From: Allium sativum
Taxonomy: Eukaryota > Streptophyta > Magnoliopsida > Asparagales > Amaryllidaceae
DNA length: 64,000 bases
Reading direction: 5' to 3'
NCBI GenBank assembly: GCA_030737875.1
Contig: CM060909.1
Location: 30,401,659-30,465,658 of the forward strand
Shown: positions 1 through 11,160 of the stretch, piece by piece
Layout: each line of letters opens with the position of its first letter
Numbering within the stretch: position 1 is the stretch's first letter
Made by a program: the position numbers and the translations under genes
Notes under the pieces: model-generated
Database searches by the model: none
What the model saw: the letters and a program-made list of their open reading frames with translations, nothing else
Told to the model about the DNA's origin: nothing

Positions 1-166
1 ATTATTTATATTCTAACGACGACGTGTATAATATATACGTTCGAATTCTTTTCAAAATAAATTTCTCGTCGATATTATTTAAAATAATTCATTTTAAATG
101 TTCAAAATTCACTAAAATTGCCAAAATAAAAATTTTAAACTGGCCCAGAATTTACGGGTTGTTACA
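1..166 (-). mobile_element. LTR fragment, family A (U3 start)
   Basis: These bases match 9945-10112, the outer end of element A's LTR, with scattered substitutions. The segment ends on the plus strand in GGGTTGTTACA, so on the minus strand it begins TGTAACAACCC, the U3 end of an LTR running left out of the window. No polypyrimidine run follows at 167, so this boundary is an outer LTR edge (solo or 5' LTR) rather than a 3' LTR next to a polypurine tract. The identity to the A family is seen directly; the type of edge is inferred. Confidence 0.75.
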
Positions 167-1225
167 ATTTTGTTCAATTTTCAACTAATTTGGCTGAAGT
201 ACTTCCAATTTTAAGTGCATTCTCATCTTTTATCAGACTATCTATAAGGAATAGTAAGATGAGACGTTATCTTCTCTTGAATTCATAGATCTAGCTCTTG
301 CAATTAAGAGGGTCTTATTTAACCCTATTACAGCTAAATGTTCTTTTGATATTAAAAAAAACTTGAAAGGTGGTATAACTCAAAAAACCAGAGTAAAAGA
401 TTATATGGTAGAGTATTTTAGAAGTTTTTCAATGATGTACTACATATAAGGATAACTAATTTTGATCAGGTATCTATTGAGAATGGAAAGCACTATATGG
501 AAACAATGGGGCCAAATGAACATAATTTGTGGTGCTTGATTCCATAAAGTCAAAGTAAAAGAAACATAAATGAGTACTATATGGAAAAATATTGCTTCAA
601 ATGTCAAAAGCACTCAAATTATTATTAAATTTTGGTGCAATGGCTATTTTAAGAATATTATTATTGTAAAATAATAATTTAAGAATAAAGTGTTCCCTTA
701 TTGAGTTTACTTCGGCTTTTGGTAAGAATTAGAAATAAGAAGCATGCTAATGTTGGAAGTACTCATTTGACATACATTGTAAACAAATATATATAAATGA
801 TGACAATGAAGTCGCTGAGAATTTAGAAGAAAAGAAATAACATGCAAATATATTTATAGTTGTTTTTCTAATGAAATATGCAGACATATAAGGTAAACTA
901 TACTATATTTTCTTTAAGTAATTATTGAGATTTCAGTTGTATTGTTTGAATATATTTGATTTATTTGTTGTCATTTAGACAAATTTCAGTTTTATATTTC
1001 TAATATGAACAAAATAGGTTATTATTGTTCATTAAGAAATAATAATGTTAATTTATGAATAAATTCAAACATTTATGTGACGTAAGCTCTTAATATTTGA
1101 TACATAAATTATGTCTGCTTATGTTGAATAGCTTTTGTAATCATATCTCAAAATTTGTTTTTGGTGACTGATATATATATTTCAGCTTATTAAGGAATTC
1201 TAAACTGGATTGTGGGAAAAGTAAG
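167..1225. other. Unassigned segment between two LTR edges
   Basis: About 1.06 kb of AT-rich sequence lies between the U3 edge of one LTR (166) and the U5 edge of another (1226). Neither junction carries a primer-binding site or polypurine tract, so it does not behave like the interior of one element, although its length happens to be close to the 1,048-bp interior of element A. It shares no obvious sequence with that interior. A 63-codon stretch without stops (258-449, plus) lacks an ATG, and I recognise no domain in it. It could be flanking chromosomal DNA or the wreck of another transposon. Confidence 0.4.
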
Positions 1226-2094
1226 TGAGACGACCCAGACTTCCCCGATCCCCGAGGAGACGGAGTAGCTCGGATTGTTTTGAGAACACGACGCATCAGA
1301 ACACAAACAACAGAGCATTTCATTGCTATTACAACAATTTACATCAGAGTACAAGATATCAGAGTTCAAATAAATATTAAACAATGGATAAATAATATCA
1401 GAGATTAAAATACATAGCAGAAATATATATATATACACACACATAAATATAATGCACAGCAGAAAATACATCAACTAGCACAACTAAACGAAATACACGA
1501 ATACAAAGCTTTGCGGGTGTAGGTCCAGTGTAATCCAAGATCATGTGAAAAGAAATATCTGCAAACCAGACTACTAGCTGCCCATGTGTAAAATATGGGC
1601 ACCCAGAGTTTAGGTAGAAATAATAAACTCCGAGTCAGTCATGGAACTGGTGTAAGAACTAAAACAGTTAAAACTTTACTTTAAAATATGGTAAATCACG
1701 GGACCACGCCGCATGTCACAGAATCAGTTTACCCCCATGAATACCAGTGCATAAACAATAACCAATAATATATATATATATATGGATCTACAATGCACTA
1801 TACAACATGCAATTTTCCATCTACCCATTTAGGCTTAAACCCCAAATTTAGATTTTTCGAAATCCAATTCACATTACAAAAATTATTTCTTTGGACTTTA
1901 TTCCCGAATTCTTATTTCAAATCATTTAAAATACAAGTTTAGGTTTTATATCAAAGTAGATTTCACTCCGGGAACTCAAACCAAAATCATTTGGAAATAT
2001 GAATTCCAAGACAAATGCATATAAATAATATGCAACCAATTATCATGAGGTATTCAGCCCTTAGACAAGGCGACGGGTTCGCACCTTACCAACT

Positions 2095-2143
<49 letters not shown>

Positions 2144-3433
2144 CACCTCCCACATATGGAGAAGGCTACACCGTACAATGCCCATAAAATTTTAGTCGTA
2201 CGGGTTACCCGAATCTTTAGCCATATACTAAATCATTTTTATATCCCGAAGTAGGGAAAATCATTTCACAACATAATAATCACAAGTACTTTCAATATAT
2301 AGTACTTCACATTAGCAACTCACACATATGATCAGTCACTATTAATCACATAAACTTTGAGCTCGTACGTCTCAAAGAATGGTGTAAAGCAAAAGAATAA
2401 ATTCTCCGCCACCAAACCGATACATCATCAATAGCAACTGATCGGTTATGTGATGAACTACAATGTCAAACACATAATATATTTTGAAATCATTTCGACA
2501 ACATTAGGTTTAGGCCTCGAAATCCTTTCTGTTTTATAAAGCATTTTTATAAAACATTCCCTATCCAAAATCAAGAAAACATTTCTTCTCACTTAAGAAA
2601 ATCTCTTTTCAAAATCATTCATTAATTTTGAAATAAACAACATCGCTAACACCTCATAGTTAAATTGTGATGTGTTTCATCAGGTGTTAGCATATAAATA
2701 TTCCTACCCGGCCTAATGCTAAATGTAAAAGCATATTTGCTCATAAACTGGTCGAGCACAATCCAAACAGTCGGTCAATCACAGTCAATATCAACAACCA
2801 AGTATATTTGGTTTATATTACAACTCATGTTTTGGTAACCATTCATTCATTCAAATCTAATTAAAGATTTATTAAAACTCTTCTTAGTTTTAATTCCAAA
2901 AACCATTACTTAATTATTATTCAACTTTCCGGAAATTAGTCCTGGCTTTAACTGAGTTAAAGAACTAATGTTATTTAAAACACAGTTCACGATAAACCCA
3001 AATCATCTTCCATTAACTATGGAATCTTCACGGAAAAACAGATCAATATATAGATGATTTAAATTTCTGTATCAGACTATTAATATAAATGGAATAATGG
3101 CAAAGCCTTTTAAATTCCATATACAGTAACGATCTTCGTTCACAGAAGCTCATCTCAATTACTATTAAATTGAATTCCATTCAATTCAAATTTAATGTAT
3201 TAAATTGGAAATCTTTACTTTGGAAATTTTCCATTAAATATTAATTAAAAGATTATAAATTCCAAATCCTAACTTCATTGTTAATTGGGTTAAAGAACAA
3301 GTGTTATTTGAAACATTGCTCACGATAAACCCAAAATCAACTTTCATTTCAATTCCAATTATATTAATTAATTGGTAAACTTCATTAATCTTAATCAAAA
3401 GATTTATTCCTTTCTCATCTGGGTTTAAGAATA
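1226..3433 (-). mobile_element. Old LTR 'B', left part (U5 side)
   Basis: The piece starts TGAGACGACCCAG. On the minus strand this reads as an LTR end (CTGGGTCGTCTCA), close to the end of element C's LTR (CTGGGTCGTTACA). Across its length it is recognisably but distantly related to the A LTR, including the phrase around 'TTTTGAGAACACGAC' and the repeated motif at 2946-3005 and 3281-3340. It stops at 3433, where element A is inserted, and resumes at 27981. There is no coding capacity. The minus-strand sense is assigned by analogy with A, because no primer site lies left of 1226. Confidence 0.65.
2097..2140. repeat. (AT)n microsatellite
   Basis: An uninterrupted AT dinucleotide run of about 22 units inside LTR B. 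It is likely length-polymorphic. Short open frames crossing it are artefacts of the repeat. Confidence 0.95.
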
Positions 3434-5644
3434 TATGACGAAAAGCAATTTCGCTCGATCCGAATCAGTCGCTAAACCGATATAGACCGTTCGAAATGCC
3501 TGATCGTTTTGAGAACACGACAAAATAGAATGCAAACGAAAGAACATTTCATTGCATATTACAACAATTTCATCAGAATAAAAGAATATACGGAGTATAA
3601 ATGAATATTACACAGAAATATCAGAGATTTAAATTACATTTAAATACATCGCAGCGGAAAATAATACAAAACACAACTGAAGGAGATATACGGATACAAA
3701 GCTTTCCGGATATCATTCCAGCTGTAAACCAGAATCCTGTGAATATAAATCTGCAAAACCAAAACTACTAGCTGCCCATGTCAAAATAAGGGCACCCAGA
3801 GTTTAGGTTAAAACAATAAACTCCAGGTCAGTCATGTGACTGGTGTGAGAACTAAAACAGTTATTTATCTTTATTTTCAAAGTAAGGTAAATAAAGGGAC
3901 CACGCCGTATAACACGGAACGGGTTTCCTCCCAAGAATACCAGTGCATATAACAAAACAGCGCAATGCTTTTTGGAAAAATGAAGCTATTACAAGACCCA
4001 GGTCCTATCACACAATGCAACGCAAGCCGGGGGATAGGGTTTTCCCTTATAATAGCCAAACATGCTTAGCACGTTTTAAAACAAATCATTTGATACTATT
4101 ATAAGTGTATAGTATATAAAACAACTTCAAACCATAAGTATCAATCATAGGCGGCATGGGTACCATATATCATGTCGCCAATACTAGGCTCTACAAACAA
4201 AATCGCAAATGTCACGTATTTGGAAATTGGGTTATCATTTATAGCACGAACCGAGGCAAAAGATAGTCCTCTACCGATTCGGGACTATCTAGTCCGAGTC
4301 TCGGGATCAGAGCTCGAGTGACCCTTGGATCGTCAGGGTCGGTCCACACGGAGTGGATTAAAATGCCTGAACATGCGTTTCTCTGCCCTATGGGGCGTAA
4401 ATGAGCCAACTAAATGACTCCATCGGTTCGAGAACGACCGATCAATCCGAGGCGCCTCGCAATAGCAACAACCACATAAGTCAAACTCGTCAGGGCGTGT
4501 AAAACCACTGACGCCACTTCTAACTAGAAAGAAACGCATGCCCTCCCAGAGGTCCTCTCCCGTTCCTGGTTCACACCGGGTGTGAAACTCGCGAAGTAAA
4601 CGTTACACAAAGCTACGCCACAAAGGCCTTGCTTCGATCATCAACCACAAGACTTTGCTTTTTAACAGAAGCCTTGATCATTCGCCACTTAGGCATGCCA
4701 CACAGGCAATTCACTCTATGCGTTTGATATCCATCAGTATATAACCCCTGAGCTCGTACGTCTCAGAGAAGGGCGTTAAGCAAGAGAATAAATTCTCCGC
4801 CGCTAAACAGATATATATTTAATAGAAATCAATCACACAGACTGAAATCCAATGTCAGACACACAGTCCATTTACAAGTTCGTTCTGGGTCTGAACGAAA
4901 CCGGAGGCACCTAGTACCCCGCATATCCATCGATCTCCAAGTACGTCTGGACGATCACCAACTGTTTCCATCTTCTTGGGTGTACATCACAATCAAGATC
5001 ATCAGTAATCAGCCAAACGACGTGAAGACCTCCGGTCTTCGACCACCGTCTTTATCTTCGACTTATCGTCGTATCAGTTATTCAGAATGGGATAAACCCG
5101 GTCTTTCCGAAAATCTTGCGTATATTTTAAATAAGTGTTACACAAACACAACATACGCCTCATTCAAATTCATCAGTCACTAACTGTAAATTAATCAAGA
5201 GAATAATTCCCCAAATATTAACCTTGAAGGCTGAAACCAACATCAGATCAATATCCAGAAAACCATTCTGCTTAGCTAACCGACAATTAGTTTCTAAATT
5301 TCACATTCATAGGGAAAGGTTCCCATTAATTTTATCAAAGATAAATTCCTTGAATTTATTCTCTAATCTTCTTTTGAATATCGATTCAACTAGTCGGGAT
5401 TAACGAACCTTACCGAAGTAATCATTTGTTTTAATTTCCCACTCCCAACCTATTCATCCTATGAAGTTAAACTAGTTATACTCCATATCTATCACCACGG
5501 TGTTATCGGTAAATTCAATTACCATTTCACGTTTAAATCTAATTAAAGATTTAACTATCGCTTGGAGCAAAACTGGTGATACTCCATTCTCGATCATTTC
5601 AATCTAATTAAAGATTCATTAAAACTCCACTTAGTTTTAATCTT

Positions 5645-6108
5645 TAACTGGGTTAAAGAATCAGTGTCATTTAAAACACGGTTCACTATAAACCCAAAAT
5701 CACATTACATTTCAATCAGTCCCTAACTGTAAATTAGCAAGTGAGCAATTCCCTAAGTATTAACCCCGAAGGCCGAAACCAACATCAGATCTATACACAA
5801 GAAACCATTCATCTTAACTAACCTCCAGTTAGTTTCTGATTTTCTTAACTCCTTTGGGTCTAAGAACAGTATTATTGAAGATACCTTTCACGATAACCTA
5901 AAATCTCATTCCATTAATTATCGGGTTAAAGAACAGGTGTTATTTAAAACACTGTTCACCATAAACCCAAAAATCAATTCAATTCCAATTAAATATTATT
6001 TAATTGGTACACTTCATTAAATCTAAATAAACAGATTTAATCTTTTCTCAACTGGTTTCAAGAAGAGTGTTAATGAAGACACCATTCACAACAAACCCAA
6101 ATCACATT
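5645..6108. repeat. Irregular ~58-bp motif repeats in A LTR
   Basis: Four diverged copies of a block built as GGGTTAAAGAACAG..GTT, then a run ending in ATAAACCCAAAATC, lie at about 5645-5703, 5849-5908, 5919-5976 and 6049-6108. The same block recurs in the second A LTR (about 13373-13840) and in LTR B (2946-3005, 3281-3340, and across the A insertion point at 3416-3433 / 27981-28025). Spacing is irregular and the copies are strongly diverged. Confidence 0.6.
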
Positions 6109-6829
6109 TGATATTAAATACAAGGCTCTGAATAAAAATATTCCTGCTTACATTCAATATCAAATTTACGACCAACAAATATCGTATTAGAAATAACGAT
6201 ATATATATCTATATCTTTCAAATTCCCATAACAATATCTGTATCATCACGAAATCCAACATCGAAATATTCCGAAGACAATTTCGATTCAAATCCATTCC
6301 AATATAATTATTGGAAATTCTGGTTATTTTCAAAACCATTTCAAATCCAATTTATTTATTTAAAAATAAATAGAATTATAATTCTAGTTCAAAACTAGTT
6401 CATTTCGATAAAAATCTATTTTTATCTTTTCAACTATGGAGTTTTTCATCCCAATTCTTCCCAAATCATTTCTTATGATTTTGCACAAATTATTACTATT
6501 TTTAATAATTTTATCAAGGCCCGTACAGTCGATTTCCATCAACGGCCATCGAACTGCACTTACAGCAACCTTTTTCAAATTTGATTTGGATATAATTCCA
6601 AATCCAACCGTTAGATTTCTAATTTCTAATATTCGTTAGAAAGCTCTTTTCGATACGAACCCAATGGTTCTGATTTCAGGAGAATCCGACGGTCGGATCT
6701 CCCGTAATATCCGTTCGAAGTTAATGGTCGAAATTCGCGAACTGCCACGGCGTGGCGCATTCTATTCAGGCCATTATATTGTATATATAATATATACTTC
6801 GTCGATTTCCTTTAAAAACGTATTTCATA

Positions 6830-7375
6830 AATCGTTTTAAATTCGTTTTCAAAACGATTTCAATTTCTTTTTTTAAATTCAAATCAAAATTGAATTTTTC
6901 CTTCTAAATTCGTTTCAAATTCATTTCAAATTGATTTCAATTCAAATCGATTTCTAATTCAATTTCCGTTCGTTTTCAATTCAATTCAATTTCAATTCGA
7001 ATTCATTTCTATTTATTTCAATTCGAATTCGTTTTCTATTCAAATTCAATTCTATTCAATTTCAATTCGAATTCTAATTCGTTTCAATTCGGTTCGAATT
7101 TCAATTTAAAATATTCGATTTTGAAATCACTTTTCAATATTCCTTATAAAACGAATACAATCGATATAAATATCGTTTACGTCAAAATGGCATCAATCTA
7201 ATCAATACGGCTTCATATATTTCTATATTCAAATATTCTATTTCAAATATTTCTGTTCAAATATTTGTATTCAAATATTTCTATTTAAATATTTCTATTC
7301 AAATATTTCTATTTAAATATTTCTGTTCAAATATTTCTTTTCAAATATTTCTATTTAAATATTTCTATTCAAAAC
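6830..7375. repeat. Low-complexity TTCAATTC / TATTTCTATTCAAA tract
   Basis: From about 6830 to 7130 the sequence is an imperfect run of short AATTCGAATTC / TTCAATTC words. From about 7215 to 7375 it becomes a degenerate tandem array of a 14-15 bp unit resembling TATTTCTATTCAAA. The second LTR has the same tract at about 14575-15110. It is non-coding, and slippage has probably shaped it. Confidence 0.85.
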
Positions 7376-8078
7376 TGGAATGAGGCCCAATCAATTACCA
7401 TATAATGTTAATTATATGGATTACATACAACACATGTATATCACAAAAACGATAAATAATCAACCATCATCCAAAGTGCACAACACAATTGTCTGTCAAC
7501 CTATCGATCGACACACAACTAATTATTGGGACTAGTGTACGTTAAATATCATCCCAATACCCGTGTGGGGTTTCACATCAACAAACACTGAATATTATTT
7601 GTGCAGTTGGGCGATGTGTAAAATTTATCGTCCCAATCAATATCAGCCAAATCAGTGTACATAAACAAACCGTCTGGTTTGTAAATGAATATTTTATTTT
7701 ATTCACACGCGTTAAAAATTATATTTTTAACGATAAAATATTTTATTTCAACACATGAATTTCTATTCTGTTCACTTACACAATAAAATGATATTTTTAT
7801 TTTTCTAACATATTTTAGAAAATTTCGGCGGCATAACGGAACGATACTAGAAACGGGACAAGGCCTAGCCTTATCCCCGGTCTAGTGATGGCCCACGCCA
7901 TTCACACATCAATAAAATCAATTTCCATTGCACCAAACATTCAAATTCAAATCAAATAATCTAACAAACTACACAATCAAGCAAACAAGTCCATGGTCTG
8001 TGGACGATTGTGTCGGGTGCTACTAAACACCGTCTGCATCCTAGTATATAATTATATAACTAGAAAAAGAAATTTAAA

Positions 8079-8093
8079 GTGAGAAGTTCTCAC
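8079..8093 (-). promoter_or_regulatory. Candidate 5' splice site in a palindrome, A LTR
   Basis: On the minus strand CTTTG is followed by GTGAGAACTTCTCAC, a perfect palindrome beginning with a good GTGAG donor. The second LTR has the same site at 15817-15831. LTR B has the related GTGAGAACTCTCTCAC form near 29648-29663, and C has GTGAGTG at 44097. Candidate acceptors lie 290-320 bp from the LTR end (TTTTGCAG at about 3752, TTTACAG at about 3722). Splicing is inferred only. Confidence 0.35.
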
Positions 8094-10112
8094 CAAAGCT
8101 ATCCCAACTCCATGACACTTCAAATGTAGAAGTCTTCGCCGTTCTCGCCTTTTGTCACTTCCGTCGCCCGTAGCCACTACATATATAAAAATCACATTTT
8201 TATATTGTTGCTATGTATATAAAAATCACATTTTTGTACTACTACTATATAGATAAAAATTCTATTTTTACATGGCTATCATATATAATAAAGATTATAT
8301 TTTTATAACGCTATTCTCCATATAAAAATCTTCACTTTTTCTTGATTTTCCCATGATAAAAATAATATTTTTATTTAACTAAAAAATATATTATTTACAT
8401 ACGATAAGAATCATATTTTTTTCCTTTCTAAAAATAATTCCATGTCATATGCTAGTGTAAAAAAAACATATTTTTTTTCCTCGTTATAATCTATATGAAA
8501 ATCATATTATTATTCTCTTCGCTATAATCATGCTATTTTTATTGTAAAAAAAACAAAGCGGTTTTTATTTTTAAAGACAACATATATTTTTATTTTCAAA
8601 AACAATATTTATTTCAGTTTAAAAACTATATTCTTTTCAGTTTAAAAACTATATTATTTTCTATTTAAAATCTGAAAAACAATTCAATGCTAAAAAATAC
8701 TATATAAAATAAAAATAAAAAAGAACTTAAGACCTTTTCTTCACATTCAAAAATTCAGGCCATTTCTTCCTCTGTAATCACTGTTCTTCTAGTTCCAGCT
8801 AAACCCATTGTTGAAGTTTAGGGCTTGAAATCGCCACCAGTAGGTCGCCCCATACCTTTATCCGCTGCCACCACTTCGTCGCTCTACGTGAGAGCTCCCC
8901 CCTCCAGCAACAACGCCCACCTCGCATATTGCCTCTCGCCGGAAATTGGCTTGAACTGCCGGCCCTTTGTGCTTGAATTCTGAGAAATCCGCGACCTTAT
9001 ACTTCATCAAATCTGTGTCAAGATGGAGAGGAGGAAACCCTCTTGAGTTTTCGATTTGAATCCATGTAGAAATTAGAATTCATTTGGGAGGATTTAGGGA
9101 TTTAATTTTGTGATTTGTGGACCTTTAGAAATGAAGAACGACGGCGGTTTTTTTTATTTGACCGTGTAATGAGGACGTTGAACTAGGTCTTAGTGGAGCT
9201 ATAGGGTTAGAATTGTTTATTTTATAATATTATTTTATTTTCAACAATAATTGTTTATCAATCCTAACTTCAAAACAAACCCAACGACTGTCGTCCTTTG
9301 CTAATTACCCCCATTCCGAACGCAATGGAATATGCACCGCAAGCCGATTCGATCGTTTCGACCAGTTTTCGTCAAATTTACATTTAAATCGTTATATTGA
9401 ATTTTAAACGTACATCTCAATTTACTGGGCCTACATACTAACTAGAAAAATTCCCGAAAAATATTTTCTAGCTTCGTATTGACGATACGGTCCTAACAAA
9501 ACTAGTTTCGTCAAATTCCGAGACCGTTTGAAAAATGGCCATTTTCCAGTCGATTAAAATCAACTGAAAGTGGTCAAACGTGTTTTCCTTTGCCACGCTC
9601 ACATATTGATTCGAAAAATTATGAAAATTGGAGTCTAGCAATAATTTGACATCACGGATCCAACAAAAGTGGTTTCGTCGAATTCTGAGGTCGTTTGCAA
9701 AATTTTCATTTTTAAGGGCCAGAATTCCATAGCGACTATTCAGAATTTTCAACTGGACATATCTTTTGATTCCCGCTATGAAATTTCGATTCTTCAGATT
9801 CGTTGGAAAGATATTCACAAATAGATTCTAATATTTTTGATTTCGTTAAAATCCGGTTTATTTTGCACCTGGTACCTTCATTTGAAGTTTGAAATCGAAT
9901 TATCGAACTACCGCGCCATTTTCAATTCCTTTTATAATTTAAAATAAATATTTATATTCTAACGACGATCTATATAAATATATACGTTCGAATTATATTC
10001 AAAAGAAATTTCTCGTCGATATTATTTAAAATAATTCATTTTAAATAATCAAAATTCACTAAAATTGCCAAAATAAAAATTTTAAATTGGCCCAGATTTC
10101 CGGGTTATTACA

Positions 10113-10126
10113 ATCTCCCCCACTTA
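10113..10126 (-). other. Element A polypurine tract
   Basis: Read on the minus strand this is AAGTGGGGGAGATT, immediately upstream of the 3' LTR start TGTAATAACC. The same AAGTGGGGGAGA core precedes the 3' LTRs of T1 and T2 and ends the interior of C. It fixes the orientation of A. Confidence 0.85.
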
Positions 10127-11146
10127 AAACTTTTCGTCCCCGAAAAGGAACGAAGCTGAAAGTTGTTTAACAAATCAACTCAACTTCCAGTATTTTGACT
10201 ACGGCTTAAGTTCTTCAACTTTTCAGATTCTAAGAACTTTTCAAATTTTTCAAAAATTTGGCTAACACCCTAAATTTTCGAAAAATTTCGCCATATCCTC
10301 CCCTGCACCGGGAGCACGGGAAAATCCCGAAATTGCCATATAGGCCTTCTGATCTCAAAAAGAAAAAGAAAAAGCCAAGCGGCTAGCCAATCGGCTCATA
10401 AAATCATCATCACCCAAACAAAACAGTAAATTATGATAAACATGTACCTATTTGTCGGGCAAACAATTTTATTCTTCTGCTCTAGCCTCTTTGCTATGAC
10501 CTGTTCAATGTATGTACATGTATATGCATGCAATTGCAATCATTTTTCAACACAATTCAATATTTTATCCAATTAGGCTAAATCGTTCAATATTTTAATT
10601 AATCAAACTATAATCAAACAACACAATCAGCAATCAATTAGTTGATTATCATTTCAAATTTATAACTTTGATATATAGTCTAAAAATCAGATTTTTGATG
10701 CAAAATCACAACAATAAGCCCTATCTAATTTTGGTTCTCACACCAGTCAATAGGAAATATATAGATATCACACCTTCGAAACTCGAATACCAATTCTGAT
10801 GATGTTCGAACTATCATTAGAATCATCTCCGGGCGACTAGAGTGTGATTCTATATCTATCCAGTATATTAAAACTTCGAATAGACGCTAGCTGGGCGCAT
10901 ATGCAAAATCTTTATATATTGGATTGTCCTAATCAATATGAAATAAATAATCAAAACGAATAATTGATTTTAAATTTTCAAAACAAAATTCGTTTCATCT
11001 TAAAAATATACTCTTCACACTCGTTCTAGGATACTACTGATCCCATCTCTAACGAGTCATTCTCATTGGATATTACTAATCCAATATCTGATGAATTCTT
11101 TCGTATGGTTCTAATGCGCCTTGTTCTCTAAGCTTTGTAAACCAAA

Positions 11147-11158
11147 GCTCTGATACCA
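11147..11158 (-). other. Element A primer-binding site (tRNA-Met type)
   Basis: The minus strand reads TGGTATCAGAGC two bases after the LTR end (CGTCACA, then TT). This is the common plant primer site complementary to the 3' end of initiator tRNA-Met. The same 12-mer follows the 5' LTRs of T1, T2 and C. Confidence 0.88.
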
Positions 11159-11160
11159 AA

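Larger units (their letters stand above)
3434..10112 (-). mobile_element. Element A 3' LTR
   Basis: This copy is intact at 6,679 bp. On the minus strand it begins TGTAATAACCCGG, directly after the polypurine tract, and ends CGTCATA at 3434. It aligns end to end with 11161-16429 joined to 26564-27980. It holds no open frame longer than about 116 codons and no recognisable protein. Internal structure includes a recurring motif of about 58 bp (5645-6108), TTCAAATT-rich low-complexity DNA (about 6830-7375), GC-richer DNA at about 8820-9180 that may be the start of the transcript leader, and two diverged copies of a roughly 70-bp block at 9480-9547 and 9650-9718. Confidence 0.85.
10113..11160 (-). 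mobile_element. Element A internal region, non-coding
   Basis: The entire interior is 1,048 bp between primer site and polypurine tract. I find no gag zinc knuckle, protease, RT or integrase motif on either strand and no long open frame. The part just downstream of the primer site (about 11030-11090) resembles the start of element C's interior (46995-47065): both carry a CTC(A/G)TTAGAGAT block followed by a CCTAGAA block. It therefore probably holds the packaging or leader signals shared by this non-autonomous group. That role is inferred. Confidence 0.75.

Noticed and set aside
9468..9818. 116-codon minus-strand frame in the A LTR (shortened copy at 27457)
   Set aside because: The twin LTR has it truncated, composition is ordinary LTR, and no domain is visible.
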